DNA from: Calditrichota bacterium
Lineage (GTDB): Bacteria > Zhuqueibacterota > Zhuqueibacteria > Residuimicrobiales > Krinioviventaceae
Assembly: GCA_003818595.1 (NCBI GenBank)
Contig: RPQV01000023.1
Coordinates: 1 to 15,665 of the forward strand
DNA length: 15,665 bases
Reading direction: 5' to 3'
In this document: piece by piece, positions 6,751 through 15,179 of the stretch
Layout: each line of letters opens with the position of its first letter
Numbering within the stretch: the stretch's first letter is position 1
Position numbers and translations under genes: made by a program
Notes under the pieces: model-generated
Database searches by the model: none
Seen by the model: the letters and a program-made list of their open reading frames with translations, nothing else
Told to the model about the DNA's origin: nothing

Positions 6751-7786
6751 TCAGTTCTTCAATCTGATGCTCAAGTTCAATCACGCGTTTTTCGAGTTCG
6801 CGCATTTGCTTGACCATCTCAGGCAGGCGGGCTAAACTTGCCAGTTCCCGCATTTCCACTCGAAATGGTCTGGCGGGATAACCTGTAACGAACTCACCCG
6901 CAGGAACCGATTTGGTGACTCCTGCCTGAGCGCCAATTTTGGCCCTATCCGCAACCTGAAGATGACCCGCGAATCCTGCTTGTCCGCCGATCTGCACATA
7001 TTTGCCGATCTTTGTGCTTCCGGAAATTCCGGCCTGAGCGGCGATGGCAGTATGCTGATCAATTTCGACATTATGTGCAACTTGAATCAGGTTGTCCAAC
7101 TTGACGCCTTCACGAATGATGGTCTCTCCCATGGTCGCTCGGTCAATGGAAGTGTTGGCGCCGATTTCAACATCGTTTTCAAGCACCACAATACCCATTT
7201 GCGGCAATTTGTGGAATCGTCCGTTTTGGAACGCGAATCCAAATCCGTCAGCGCCAACGACTGCTCCCATGTGGAGGATGCAGCGATCGCCGATACGACA
7301 ATCCTCACGAATGGATGTGTGGGCATAGATCAGGCAATCACCACCGATGCGGACTCGATCGCCGACAAAGCACAGTGGAAAAATGACCGTTCCTTCGCCG
7401 ATTTCACAATTTTTGCCGATGACCACATAAGCCCCGATCGCAACATCGGCGCCGATGCGGGTTCCCTCACCAATGATTGCCGTCGGATGAATTCCCTTCT
7501 CCACCTGAGGCGCCTGCTGATAAAAGCGACGCGCGATCTGCAGAAAACTGAAATAAGGATCGCTGGTGCGCAAAAGGGTTTTTGATGAAGACGGAAAATC
7601 TTTTCCCACCAGAACCGCCGAGGCGTTGGTCGTCTCGATGAATTTTTGATATTTGGGATTGGCAATAAAAGAGAGATAACCGGTTTGCGCTTCCTCAATC
7701 TTGGCTAATCCGGTTATCTCAACTGACTCATCACCTTCGATCGTTGCATCTACCCACGATGCAATGTCAATCAACCTGACCGTCAT
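6728..7786 (-). CDS. lpxD: UDP-3-O-(3-hydroxyacyl)glucosamine N-acyltransferase LpxD
   Basis: LpxD adds the second 3-hydroxyacyl chain, from acyl-ACP, to the 2-amino group of UDP-3-O-acyl-glucosamine, the third step of lipid A synthesis; it is a cytosolic homotrimer. The 352 residues show an N-terminal uridine-binding domain (about 1-98, with LSFIANPKY), a left-handed beta-helix of hexapeptide repeats (about 100-290, e.g. HPTAIIGEGTRIGADVAIG) and a C-terminal charged helix (about 305-350). The catalytic His is H238 in QVAHNVEI, equivalent to E. coli H239. The GFGF and ANTSIDRAT motifs are present. The ATG at 7784-7786 has no clear Shine-Dalgarno site, so translation may be coupled to skp, which ends 23 bases upstream. 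The 3' end overlaps the annotated lpxC-fabZ start by 23 bases. LpxA is excluded by the N-terminal domain and by the separate lpxA downstream. Confidence 0.97.
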   Translation of the reverse strand: MTVRLIDIASWVDATIEGDESVEITGLAKIEEAQTGYLSFIANPKYQKFIETTNASAVLVGKDFPSSSKTLLRTSDPYFSFLQIARRFYQQAPQVEKGIHPTAIIGEGTRIGADVAIGAYVVIGKNCEIGEGTVIFPLCFVGDRVRIGGDCLIYAHTSIREDCRIGDRCILHMGAVVGADGFGFAFQNGRFHKLPQMGIVVLENDVEIGANTSIDRATMGETIIREGVKLDNLIQVAHNVEIDQHTAIAAQAGISGSTKIGKYVQIGGQAGFAGHLQVADRAKIGAQAGVTKSVPAGEFVTGYPARPFRVEMRELASLARLPEMVKQMRELEKRVIELEHQIEELNARKTEK

Positions 7787-7809
7787 AGAAATTTATTATG
7801 CCTGTGCAC

Positions 7810-8364
7810 TTAGTTACGTGATTTGGCGCCTGAAGACTCGAGACCCTTTTCTAATTCTTCAATCACCAGCTCGGTCAAATCCTGTTGACTGGGGCTGGCA
7901 TAAACGATGTTGCCGGCAACGATATCGAAGATAAAATCATAACGATCTTCTTCGCCCACCTTTTTGATCGCGATGTTGATCTTATCATAAATGGGTTTCA
8001 TGATTTCTTCCTGTTTGCGGAAGAATTCACCATTCTGGCCCCATTTTTCATTTTGGTATTGTTGAATCTTTTGATAAAGCGTTTGAAGTTCTGCCTGTTT
8101 TTCTTTCTGGCGTTCTTCACTGAGCAATAAAGACTGGGACTCCAACTGCTGCCCCAACTCTTGAAACTGGGTTTGCAATTCTTTCGCTTCAGCTTCCCAG
8201 TCGCGATTTATTTTATCCAACTGCTCCTGCGCGTCCTGGGCTTCTTTGTATTGGGACAAAATCTGTTGGGAATTAATGTATCCCAGTTTCTGGGCGAGTG
8301 CGTTCGAGGTTAAAAGGGTCATAGTCGCCAATATCAGGATTGATCCCATCTTCCAATTGTTCAT
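7810..8364 (-). CDS. skp: Periplasmic chaperone Skp/OmpH family
   Basis: Skp holds unfolded outer-membrane proteins in the periplasm and passes them to the BAM complex. From the ATG at 8362-8364 the protein has 184 residues. It starts with a signal peptide of about 24 residues (ILILATMTLLTSNALA, cleavage after ALA), followed by a KLGYINSQQIL start typical of mature OmpH proteins. Next comes a long Gln/Glu/Lys-rich helix-forming stretch (about 40-120), the tentacle coiled coil, and a C-terminal segment matching the family (YDFIFD..AGNIVYASPSQQDLT..V...L). An upstream in-frame ATG at 8380-8382 would add six residues but lacks a ribosome binding site. The gene sits between bamA and lpxD, as in Proteobacteria, and stops 23 bases before lpxD. 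The gene symbol rests on family membership and location. Confidence 0.93.
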   Translation of the reverse strand: MNNWKMGSILILATMTLLTSNALAQKLGYINSQQILSQYKEAQDAQEQLDKINRDWEAEAKELQTQFQELGQQLESQSLLLSEERQKEKQAELQTLYQKIQQYQNEKWGQNGEFFRKQEEIMKPIYDKINIAIKKVGEEDRYDFIFDIVAGNIVYASPSQQDLTELVIEELEKGLESSGAKSRN

Positions 8365-8375
8365 TTTTAATTTTT

Positions 8376-8380
8376 CCTCC
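8376..8380 (-). promoter_or_regulatory. Shine-Dalgarno site that decides the skp start
   Basis: GGAGG lies about 11 bases before the ATG at 8362-8364. It overlaps the alternative upstream ATG at 8380-8382, which has no purine-rich site in front of it. This favours the downstream ATG, which also places the signal peptide normally. Confidence 0.6.
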
Positions 8381-8417
8381 ATTTTTGGGGTGGATTCATT
8401 TCTCGATAAAATAACAA

Positions 8418-8426
8418 ATTATATCA
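8418..8426 (-). promoter_or_regulatory. Candidate extended -10 promoter upstream of skp
   Basis: On the minus strand the gap after bamA contains TGA followed by a perfect TATAAT, that is, a TGn-extended -10 element, about 54 bases before the preferred skp start. A perfect TTGACA also occurs upstream (8447-8452), but the 23-base spacing is too long for a normal sigma-70 pair, so the extended -10 would have to act alone. It would serve as an internal promoter for skp-lpxD-lpxC/fabZ-lpxA and the genes after them. Confidence 0.45.
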
Positions 8427-8460
8427 ATTTCCGCAACAAATGATTATGTCAAATCTTTAT

Positions 8461-10779
8461 TTAGAAACTCCTGCCGAACACAAAATGCATTTTCCATTTG
8501 GGATCCGGCAGCCCGTAGGAATTCAGGCGGTCAAATCCGTACCCATAATCAAAACCTATAATTCCAATCATGGGCATAAAAACACGTGCACCGATGCCTG
8601 CCGACCGCTTCATGTCGAAAGGATTGACCCTTTGAAAATCAAGCCAGGTGTTTCCGGCTTCGGCAAAGAGAAGGGCAAAAATAGTCGGATTGGGAGCGAT
8701 CGGAATGCGCAGTTCAACCGTATATTTGAGCATAGACTTTCCGCCCTCATCGATAATCTGGTAACCGGCGAGAGGATCCTCATAGCCGCGAAGTGGTGTC
8801 GATCGAGACAAACCATCGCCGCCCATAAAAAAATATTCCAAATAAGGAATATGAGCCTTTGCGCCGATCGATTCCATATATCCGGCTTGAAAGCTGGTAT
8901 AAAAGACAAGCTTCCAGAATGAGGGGGTAAACCAATCCAGGCGGAAAATCCATTTGTGGTAATCGACATTTCCTCCCAGAAAAGTGCCGTCCAATTCGCC
9001 GGTGAGTGAAATATCCGAACCCGCTGTGGGGAATTCCGGGCGATCGAGACTTGTGCGCGAGATGATTTGGGTGATGCCGCTGCTGATGAGCGGCCACTCC
9101 TCATTGACGATGTTATTGGGATTGGCATTCACGATATATTGGTTAAAATCGGAGAGTTCGGTTTTGTCAATTCGGTAAATCCAATCTCCCCGGAAAAAGT
9201 TATCCGGCCAGTTGAATCGTCTGCCCAAACGAAATGAAGCGCCGGAACTCACCTGTTTATATCCGATATAATAGGCGTCGCGTTTGGTATCATAAAAGCT
9301 AAAGCCCGCCAGGGTCGGCGAATCCATGAGCCAGGGTTCAGTGAAACTGATGTTGAATGAGCGGTAATAGCGACCGAACATCCAATCGAAACTGAGTCGT
9401 TGGCCGTTGCCGAAGAGATTCGCCATGGCAACACCCACGCTGCCGATCAACCGATCGCGTTCACTCCAACCCGCTGACATGTTGGCGGTATCCGTAGACT
9501 TTTCTTCGACCTTGAACTCGAGATTCACCTTCTCCTCATCGATGGGTTGAACGCCAGGTTCAACATTGGAGAAATAGTTCAACATCCAAACATCACGCTG
9601 GCTGCGCTCCAATAAGGATTTATTAAAGGTCTGTCCCGGGAAAATCCGCAGTTCTCTGCGAATGACCTTTTCTTTGGTCTTGCTGTTACCGGATATGACG
9701 ATTTCATTGATGGTCGCCTGCTTGCCTTCGTTGACCAACAACCGCAAATTCAACTGATGAGGATCCTCGGAAGATACTTCCTCCTTGGGCGTCACTGATG
9801 CGAAAATATATCCGAGATCGTAGTACATCCCGCCCACATGCTGAAATATTGCTTCATCCAATTTTTTCTTGCTGTAAATGTCGCCCTTTTGGAAACGAAG
9901 ATTAGCCGTCAGTTCATCAGTCTTGAAGACCGTATTGCCGACCCAGGCGACATCTCCAAAGGTGTATTGAGCCCCTTCAAAAATCCATATTTTGATGAAC
10001 ATCTCATCGCGATTGTCATTATAGTATAGGCTGTCGTTCAATATTTCGGCGTCGCGATACCCTTCATTCTTGTAAAAATCAGACAGCTTGACCATGTCTT
10101 CTTCGAATTTTGGCTGATCAAAATCGGCGCTGCGCCACCATCGATCTTCCTTTGTCTCCTTGAACTGTTTTCGCAATTTAGCATCGGAAAACGCTTTGTT
10201 GCCGACGAATTCGATGGCTTGAATCTGGACTTTTTTCCCTTCATTAAATTTAAATTTGACAATGACACGATTAGAATCAATTTCGCCCGGGCGCATCTCA
10301 GTGTTGATCTCGGCGAGAAGATATCCTTTTTCTTTATACTTTTCATACAGTTTGGTTCGAGATCGGGCGAGAGTGGTCGGGCTGATGATCTGGCCGGAAT
10401 AATAATTTAATACTTCATCGATTTCATCTTTTTTCAGTTTTTTATTATCCTGCAGTTCAATCCGTTCGAGGCGAGGAAATTCCTGCACCTTAATGGTGAG
10501 ATAATATCCATCAGCCACCTGCCGATCGACAAGGAGCTGAACATCGGAAAAGAGATTGAGTCGCCATAGCTTCCGAATGGCTTCCTGCACACCCTCGGCT
10601 CCCAATTCAGAACCAGGCATAATGCCGGATTGCAAACGGATCATATTTGCGTCGGTGGTCGCATTACCCTGAATGGAAACACCCAGAACCTTGAGCATCC
10701 GACTCTGGGCCGGCAATTGACTATGAGCAAATAGAAGCGTAGCAGCAAGAAATAAGAGCAAATGGTACGCCGGCTTCAT
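8461..10779 (-). CDS. bamA: Outer membrane protein assembly factor BamA (Omp85 family)
   Basis: BamA is the outer-membrane core of the BAM machine, which folds and inserts beta-barrel proteins. The 772 residues begin with a signal peptide (about 1-25; hydrophobic LLLFLAATLLFA). Five POTRA repeats follow, at roughly 29-101, 102-183, 184-270, 271-354 and 355-428, and several contain GN or NY/GY-type turns (VGNKAF, WVGNTVF, ISGNSKTKEKV). The barrel spans about 429-772. It carries the conserved L6 loop motif LRGY at 663-666 and ends in Phe, as outer-membrane barrels usually do. The length is slightly below E. coli (810). POTRA3 contains KETKEDRWWR, like Bacteroidota homologues. The ATG at 10777-10779 has GAGGT six to seven bases upstream, supporting this start. 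TamA is a possible confusion, but TamA has three POTRA domains, not five. Confidence 0.97.
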   Translation of the reverse strand: MKPAYHLLLFLAATLLFAHSQLPAQSRMLKVLGVSIQGNATTDANMIRLQSGIMPGSELGAEGVQEAIRKLWRLNLFSDVQLLVDRQVADGYYLTIKVQEFPRLERIELQDNKKLKKDEIDEVLNYYSGQIISPTTLARSRTKLYEKYKEKGYLLAEINTEMRPGEIDSNRVIVKFKFNEGKKVQIQAIEFVGNKAFSDAKLRKQFKETKEDRWWRSADFDQPKFEEDMVKLSDFYKNEGYRDAEILNDSLYYNDNRDEMFIKIWIFEGAQYTFGDVAWVGNTVFKTDELTANLRFQKGDIYSKKKLDEAIFQHVGGMYYDLGYIFASVTPKEEVSSEDPHQLNLRLLVNEGKQATINEIVISGNSKTKEKVIRRELRIFPGQTFNKSLLERSQRDVWMLNYFSNVEPGVQPIDEEKVNLEFKVEEKSTDTANMSAGWSERDRLIGSVGVAMANLFGNGQRLSFDWMFGRYYRSFNISFTEPWLMDSPTLAGFSFYDTKRDAYYIGYKQVSSGASFRLGRRFNWPDNFFRGDWIYRIDKTELSDFNQYIVNANPNNIVNEEWPLISSGITQIISRTSLDRPEFPTAGSDISLTGELDGTFLGGNVDYHKWIFRLDWFTPSFWKLVFYTSFQAGYMESIGAKAHIPYLEYFFMGGDGLSRSTPLRGYEDPLAGYQIIDEGGKSMLKYTVELRIPIAPNPTIFALLFAEAGNTWLDFQRVNPFDMKRSAGIGARVFMPMIGIIGFDYGYGFDRLNSYGLPDPKWKMHFVFGRSF

Positions 10780-10819
10780 AAAAAAACCTCGAAAAATTAA
10801 ATAGAAAACAATTTATGAA

Positions 10820-10828
10820 ATAATAGCA
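10820..10828 (-). promoter_or_regulatory. Candidate extended -10 promoter element upstream of bamA
   Basis: On the minus strand the sequence reads TGC followed by TATTAT, a five-of-six match to TATAAT with the TGn extension. It lies about 41 bases before the bamA ATG in an AT-rich gap. No good -35 box sits 17 bases upstream, which extended -10 promoters can tolerate. It would let bamA be transcribed apart from tamB. In AT-rich DNA such matches arise by chance, so confidence is modest. Confidence 0.35.
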
Positions 10829-10859
10829 TGATTACAAAGAAAAATATCACAATTATGCT
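10825..10859. repeat. Imperfect inverted repeat in the tamB-bamA gap
   Basis: The arms at 10825-10833 (AGCATGATT) and 10851-10859 (AATTATGCT) are complementary over 9 positions with one mismatch, separated by 17 bases. The right arm abuts the tamB stop codon and the left arm reaches the candidate bamA -10 element. It could be a weak 3' hairpin for tamB or an operator over the promoter. There is no clean run of T after it on the minus strand, so I do not call it a terminator. Confidence 0.4.
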
Positions 10860-13800
10860 TTAAAAGGGAAACCAATGACGAACCAAAATTCGTTTATCGT
10901 TGCGGTTATAGAGCATCAAACTATCATAATCATACTCTAGTTCCACAAGTACTTGAGGATTTATCTGGTATTCCAGACCGAGGGTATGACGAAATCCGAG
11001 TTCTTTTTCCTTATAACGATATCCCACTCCCGATTCAATCTGACCTGTGTATTGGAGGAATAGGCGATTGGAAAGATATTTGCCGAGGATCAGCCGAGTG
11101 CTCTCCAAAAGTGCCAGACGATTATTGAGATCGATATTATTATTGAGATTAAAGTAAATGATGTTTTTTGTCAATTGTGAACTGAATCTCACATAGTCAA
11201 GTCCGAACGTATTCTCCAACTCTCTTTCGACCGGCCGAAAGAGAGGTCGAAAAATGAGATTATCCGTGCTGTAGCCGATTGCCTGAATCGCACTGTTTTT
11301 GATATCATTGCCGGAATATCCGAGACTTGCCATGATCTGCGCTTCATTGTTGCCGATGGCGGGATTATCGCAGGACAATTTGAAACGGATGCGGTCAAAT
11401 CGCGCTCGTCCCTCTTCCTGGCGCACAATATCGTCAACCTCTTTTTTATCCATGGTATTGTCAACAGTCTGAAGGGAAAGGATGACATTTGATGATATGC
11501 CCAGAGAATCAGTGACGGTCGTGCGGGCTTGACCATAGGCAACCGGAATCAAACTGCCTCGGTCGAATTCTATCCCGACCCTCTCGACGCGGAAATTCAT
11601 ATCCAGATATTGAATTATGCCTTTGGTTGAACGCACCAGACCATTGATGCGAAACGATTCATCAGCAATCCGACCTGAGAAATCGAGATGTCCGAACTGT
11701 TCATCGATTTTCAGATTCACATACACCTGATCAATCGCTCCCGGAAAGCTGCGCACAAAACTGTTATTTTTGGCGGGAATCACATCGATATCCCAAGTCA
11801 AATTCTCAAGGAATTCCAGAATTTTGGAGCCGGGTCTCTTTCCGCTTTCATAAAACGGATACATAATATCGGCATCATGCAAATTAACAGTACCCCGAAG
11901 TGTAAAGCCGTCGGGTAACCCGGCAAAATAAAATTTTTCTCCAGGTTCACGTCCAATCAATTCCAGATTACCGAATTTATTGGGTTCCATAAGTCCGATA
12001 AAATTTAAGGGAACTCCCTCCTCGGACGTCTCCAACACCAAAACACCGACATTCAGACCAAAATCAGCAAGCGTTAAACTTTCAATGGGCTTTTTAGAAA
12101 CAATTTTATTGGGGGATTCACTGTGAATTCGAAATGGTTTACCTCCCATTTTCCCTTCGAGATTCACGACTTGAAGGAATTGATCTATGGGCGAGAAAGT
12201 GACTTCACCATTAACTTGAGAGATTTCCGGCACCACCGACGCAAATTTCATATTGGCATCACGAATGGTGAGATGAGCAGCCGCCACTTGAGGATTCAAC
12301 GGTGTACCCCGCAAACGGCCGGTGAAGCTGCAAAAGCTTGACGGTTCCACAAAAAATTTCACAAAATCATTTAATATTTTTAAAAAATTACCGGAACCGT
12401 CAATATTCAAGAACAAACTATCCTGAGGCGATAAGGGGTAATAGCCGGAGGCCAGAATCTCAAATTCTCCTTGGCGGACGAGGCGAAACGAGTCGATATT
12501 CAATTTTGCCGGTTCACTCGCCGGAGAATCTTTAGAACCGAGATGCAGTTCCATTTGGTCAAAAGGTACACGAAATAATCGTCCGTTTTTTACCGCCACC
12601 ACACCGCGGAATTCGGGTGCAGCGAGTCGCCCCTGGACAGTGAGATTCACCAGGCTTTCACCGGTGATGACAGTATCTTTACCGGCGACCCGATAAATGC
12701 TCGATGCATCAAATCCTGCACCTTTCACGGTAAAATCGAGTTTATCGGTCTCAGCATCAAACTGCCCCTTCGCATAGAGAAGTGTTGTTTGTCCTTTATT
12801 GATGAGGAATCGTCCCAACTCGAATCGATTCGAATCATAGTCGCAGTCCATGACCAGCTGATAGGGACCGAGCCCCTGATAAAGAAAATGATCAACCGAT
12901 AGACTTCCATAGAGCTGCGGAGAGGTGAGTTTGCCACCCCATTTAAATGCCGCATCCAGAGAACCGGATACCAAGCTATCCTGTTTTCCGCTGATGCGGC
13001 CCAAATCCAATTTCACGCATTCCAAAGTCCCCTTCACCTCTTGATCGTCCAAATCAATCGAAGCAGAAGAAGTGAGTTGGTTTTCAATATCGAATCTTTT
13101 AATGTGTATCAGCTGCTTTGTTTTTTCAAGTTTTACTTCTCCACGCATTGCCAAGTCACTTGAAGGATAAAGCGTGAATTGTCCATCGGCTTGAAACCCT
13201 TTATCATTTCGTTTGAGCGAAAATAGGGCAAAACATACCTGATTATCGATGGCATCTTCGGCGGGCTTTCGGATGGTGGTTTCGGCAATGAGCTCTTGTA
13301 TGGCGCCCGAAACCTGAATGGTGCAGGAAAAAGCCTTGAGCCGCTGGTTAAGGGGCGAGTCCGGCCATAAAATGGGTGCCAGTTTCTCGCTCTGCTCGGC
13401 ATGGAGAGAAAGGTGCGTCGGCTTTTGCGCCCAATCCAGATTCATCGTCACGTATGGAAGTTCCGTCGTCCTGACAGAATTGACATCAAGTTTCTTTCCC
13501 AATAGATCAAACGAATAGTTGTAAATCAGGGAATCTTGAGCAAAAGACGGGAAAATCAAGCGGCAGTCACCTCGTGTGGAAAGTTGATTCATCGGCCCCG
13601 ACACCGAAATATTCATCTCACTTTTGACGACCAAGGAGGAATCAATGCCCAATCCGAACCATTTTCTGGGAGACAATGATGCATTCCCCCTGACCTGCGC
13701 AGCAAGCGTCTTTCGGGAGGGATTCAGATCGATGATTGACTCTCCCATAAATTGATGATCCCAGATATTGACAGACCATTTTGGAACAGTGAGAATCCCG

Positions 13801-14999
13801 CTTTCATATTTGAATAAAGCATCAAAATTTTCCAGAGAAGTGGTATTCATTTCAAGATGTGGTGAGAACAACCGTCCGTGGGTGGTCAGAGTATCGAGCG
13901 GCCCTTCTATATGAGCCTGCAGGGTGCACAGCCCTCTCATTTTATCAGCAAGTGTTTTACCCGCCAAATGAGCGAAATGAGCAACGGCCAAAGATTCTGA
14001 GTGGATTTCCAAATCAAAGATCGGATCCGAAAAAGAGTGAATGGCGCCGGTAATGCTCACAGGAGATTGATTGATCAACTGTTGAGCTGAATGAATGATC
14101 AATCGGTTTCGTTCAACACTGAATTGACAATCCATTTTTTCCAAAGTGAATTGACCATTGAGGATATCTCCACCGGCATCGAGAATCTCACCCCCACCAT
14201 CGAACACGTGCCGCTGTTCTCCTTCATCAAAAGTAATTTGAAAATTCGCAGAAATGGATCCCGTAGTCATATTGAGCCATTTAGGGGATGGGAAAGGCAG
14301 ACCCTGGGTCAAGGAGTAGTTTTGCAACGACAAATCAATCAAACTGAACTCGCTAATTGCGCCCGAACTATGACCCTCAATGTAAATATTATTTTCTTTT
14401 GATTGAAAAAATGCTCCTGAGAGTGTTACATAAAGGGAATCGCCGGCACGTCGGGAAATACCTCCTTGAAGTGAATGAGCAAGCACGACGTGGGTCGAAT
14501 CGTTAATATCATAAAAAATGCTTCCCCTGATTAATGAGATATATTGAAAGAAATTAAAGAGCGGAATAGCACCATTCGCCAGTTCATGAGAATCACGGCC
14601 GGAAAGCAGTGTTGTGCTTGTATCAGCGGCAACGGAATTCCTTTCAGCAGCCTGAATGTAAATTTTAGGCTCAATGAACAATGCATCTTGAGAGATATAT
14701 TGCGGGCTGAATCCCCGTACCAGGAGGTTTAAGAAATTATAACCAATGCGGAGGTCTTTGATTTGTACATGCATGTTCTGTCCCGGAACAGGGACACGCA
14801 CATTATGGAGGTGAATATTGCCGAAACCCACATGCACTCGGGAAATGTGAAGCTGTGAGCCCAGGATAGGCTTTAATTCATAAATGATAACTGTTTTAAG
14901 CTTTTCATTCGCTTTTAACAGTTTCCAACTCTCAACCCCTATAAAGACAGAGGCGATCATCAGGATAAAAGCGATCAAAGCCCAACGGCGTTTACGCAA
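10860..14999 (-). CDS. tamB: TamB-like (DUF490) translocation and assembly module protein, 1379 residues
   Basis: TamB-family proteins are very long, inner-membrane-anchored periplasmic beta-taco proteins that bridge to the outer membrane. They are linked to outer-membrane protein assembly and to phospholipid transport. Seen here: a basic N-terminus (RKRRW) and one hydrophobic segment at about residues 6-23, then more than 1300 residues of alternating beta-type sequence without further membrane segments. The last 350-400 residues look like the TamB domain (FRINGLV.ST.G.I.Y, RVERVGIEFDRGSL, LGKYLSNRLFLQYTG, a YRY..KELGFR stretch, final WFPF). The length is close to E. coli TamB (about 1260). 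The start is uncertain: TTG at 14997-14999 is the only usual start codon near the membrane segment, and the frame stays open upstream to a TAG at 15096-15098 with no ATG or GTG. bamA follows after 80 bases. AsmA-like proteins are the main alternative, but the C-terminus favours TamB. Confidence 0.88.
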   Translation of the reverse strand: MRKRRWALIAFILMIASVFIGVESWKLLKANEKLKTVIIYELKPILGSQLHISRVHVGFGNIHLHNVRVPVPGQNMHVQIKDLRIGYNFLNLLVRGFSPQYISQDALFIEPKIYIQAAERNSVAADTSTTLLSGRDSHELANGAIPLFNFFQYISLIRGSIFYDINDSTHVVLAHSLQGGISRRAGDSLYVTLSGAFFQSKENNIYIEGHSSGAISEFSLIDLSLQNYSLTQGLPFPSPKWLNMTTGSISANFQITFDEGEQRHVFDGGGEILDAGGDILNGQFTLEKMDCQFSVERNRLIIHSAQQLINQSPVSITGAIHSFSDPIFDLEIHSESLAVAHFAHLAGKTLADKMRGLCTLQAHIEGPLDTLTTHGRLFSPHLEMNTTSLENFDALFKYESGILTVPKWSVNIWDHQFMGESIIDLNPSRKTLAAQVRGNASLSPRKWFGLGIDSSLVVKSEMNISVSGPMNQLSTRGDCRLIFPSFAQDSLIYNYSFDLLGKKLDVNSVRTTELPYVTMNLDWAQKPTHLSLHAEQSEKLAPILWPDSPLNQRLKAFSCTIQVSGAIQELIAETTIRKPAEDAIDNQVCFALFSLKRNDKGFQADGQFTLYPSSDLAMRGEVKLEKTKQLIHIKRFDIENQLTSSASIDLDDQEVKGTLECVKLDLGRISGKQDSLVSGSLDAAFKWGGKLTSPQLYGSLSVDHFLYQGLGPYQLVMDCDYDSNRFELGRFLINKGQTTLLYAKGQFDAETDKLDFTVKGAGFDASSIYRVAGKDTVITGESLVNLTVQGRLAAPEFRGVVAVKNGRLFRVPFDQMELHLGSKDSPASEPAKLNIDSFRLVRQGEFEILASGYYPLSPQDSLFLNIDGSGNFLKILNDFVKFFVEPSSFCSFTGRLRGTPLNPQVAAAHLTIRDANMKFASVVPEISQVNGEVTFSPIDQFLQVVNLEGKMGGKPFRIHSESPNKIVSKKPIESLTLADFGLNVGVLVLETSEEGVPLNFIGLMEPNKFGNLELIGREPGEKFYFAGLPDGFTLRGTVNLHDADIMYPFYESGKRPGSKILEFLENLTWDIDVIPAKNNSFVRSFPGAIDQVYVNLKIDEQFGHLDFSGRIADESFRINGLVRSTKGIIQYLDMNFRVERVGIEFDRGSLIPVAYGQARTTVTDSLGISSNVILSLQTVDNTMDKKEVDDIVRQEEGRARFDRIRFKLSCDNPAIGNNEAQIMASLGYSGNDIKNSAIQAIGYSTDNLIFRPLFRPVERELENTFGLDYVRFSSQLTKNIIYFNLNNNIDLNNRLALLESTRLILGKYLSNRLFLQYTGQIESGVGYRYKEKELGFRHTLGLEYQINPQVLVELEYDYDSLMLYNRNDKRILVRHWFPF

Positions 15000-15179
15000 T
15001 AATTTTTCCAGACATCGTAAGCGTTTTGCCCAAGATAAACGAAAACAATAGAGCTTTGTTCCGTCGTTCTCCTGGGCATGCGAAAATGAAGCAGCCTAAA
15101 GCGCATTTCATATTTTTCGTCTCATGCGACGAAGAGTCCCCACTTTCGCTTTCAATGCAGACATCCAATTCCTGATCAA

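Noticed and set aside
6962..7585. 207-codon open frame on the plus strand opposite lpxD
   Set aside because: It lies fully antisense to the hexapeptide-repeat core of LpxD, whose biased codons leave the other strand open. It has no recognisable family and no promoter or ribosome site that I can see.
8418..8452. Classical -35/-10 sigma-70 promoter before skp
   Set aside because: Both boxes are consensus but are 23 bases apart, outside the usual 16-18. Only the extended -10 part is kept as a candidate.
15116..15133. TTCGTC/GACGAA inverted repeat between uppS and tamB as a terminator
   Set aside because: The stem is six pairs and is followed on the minus strand by AAAATAT and not a T run, so it does not fit an intrinsic terminator for uppS.
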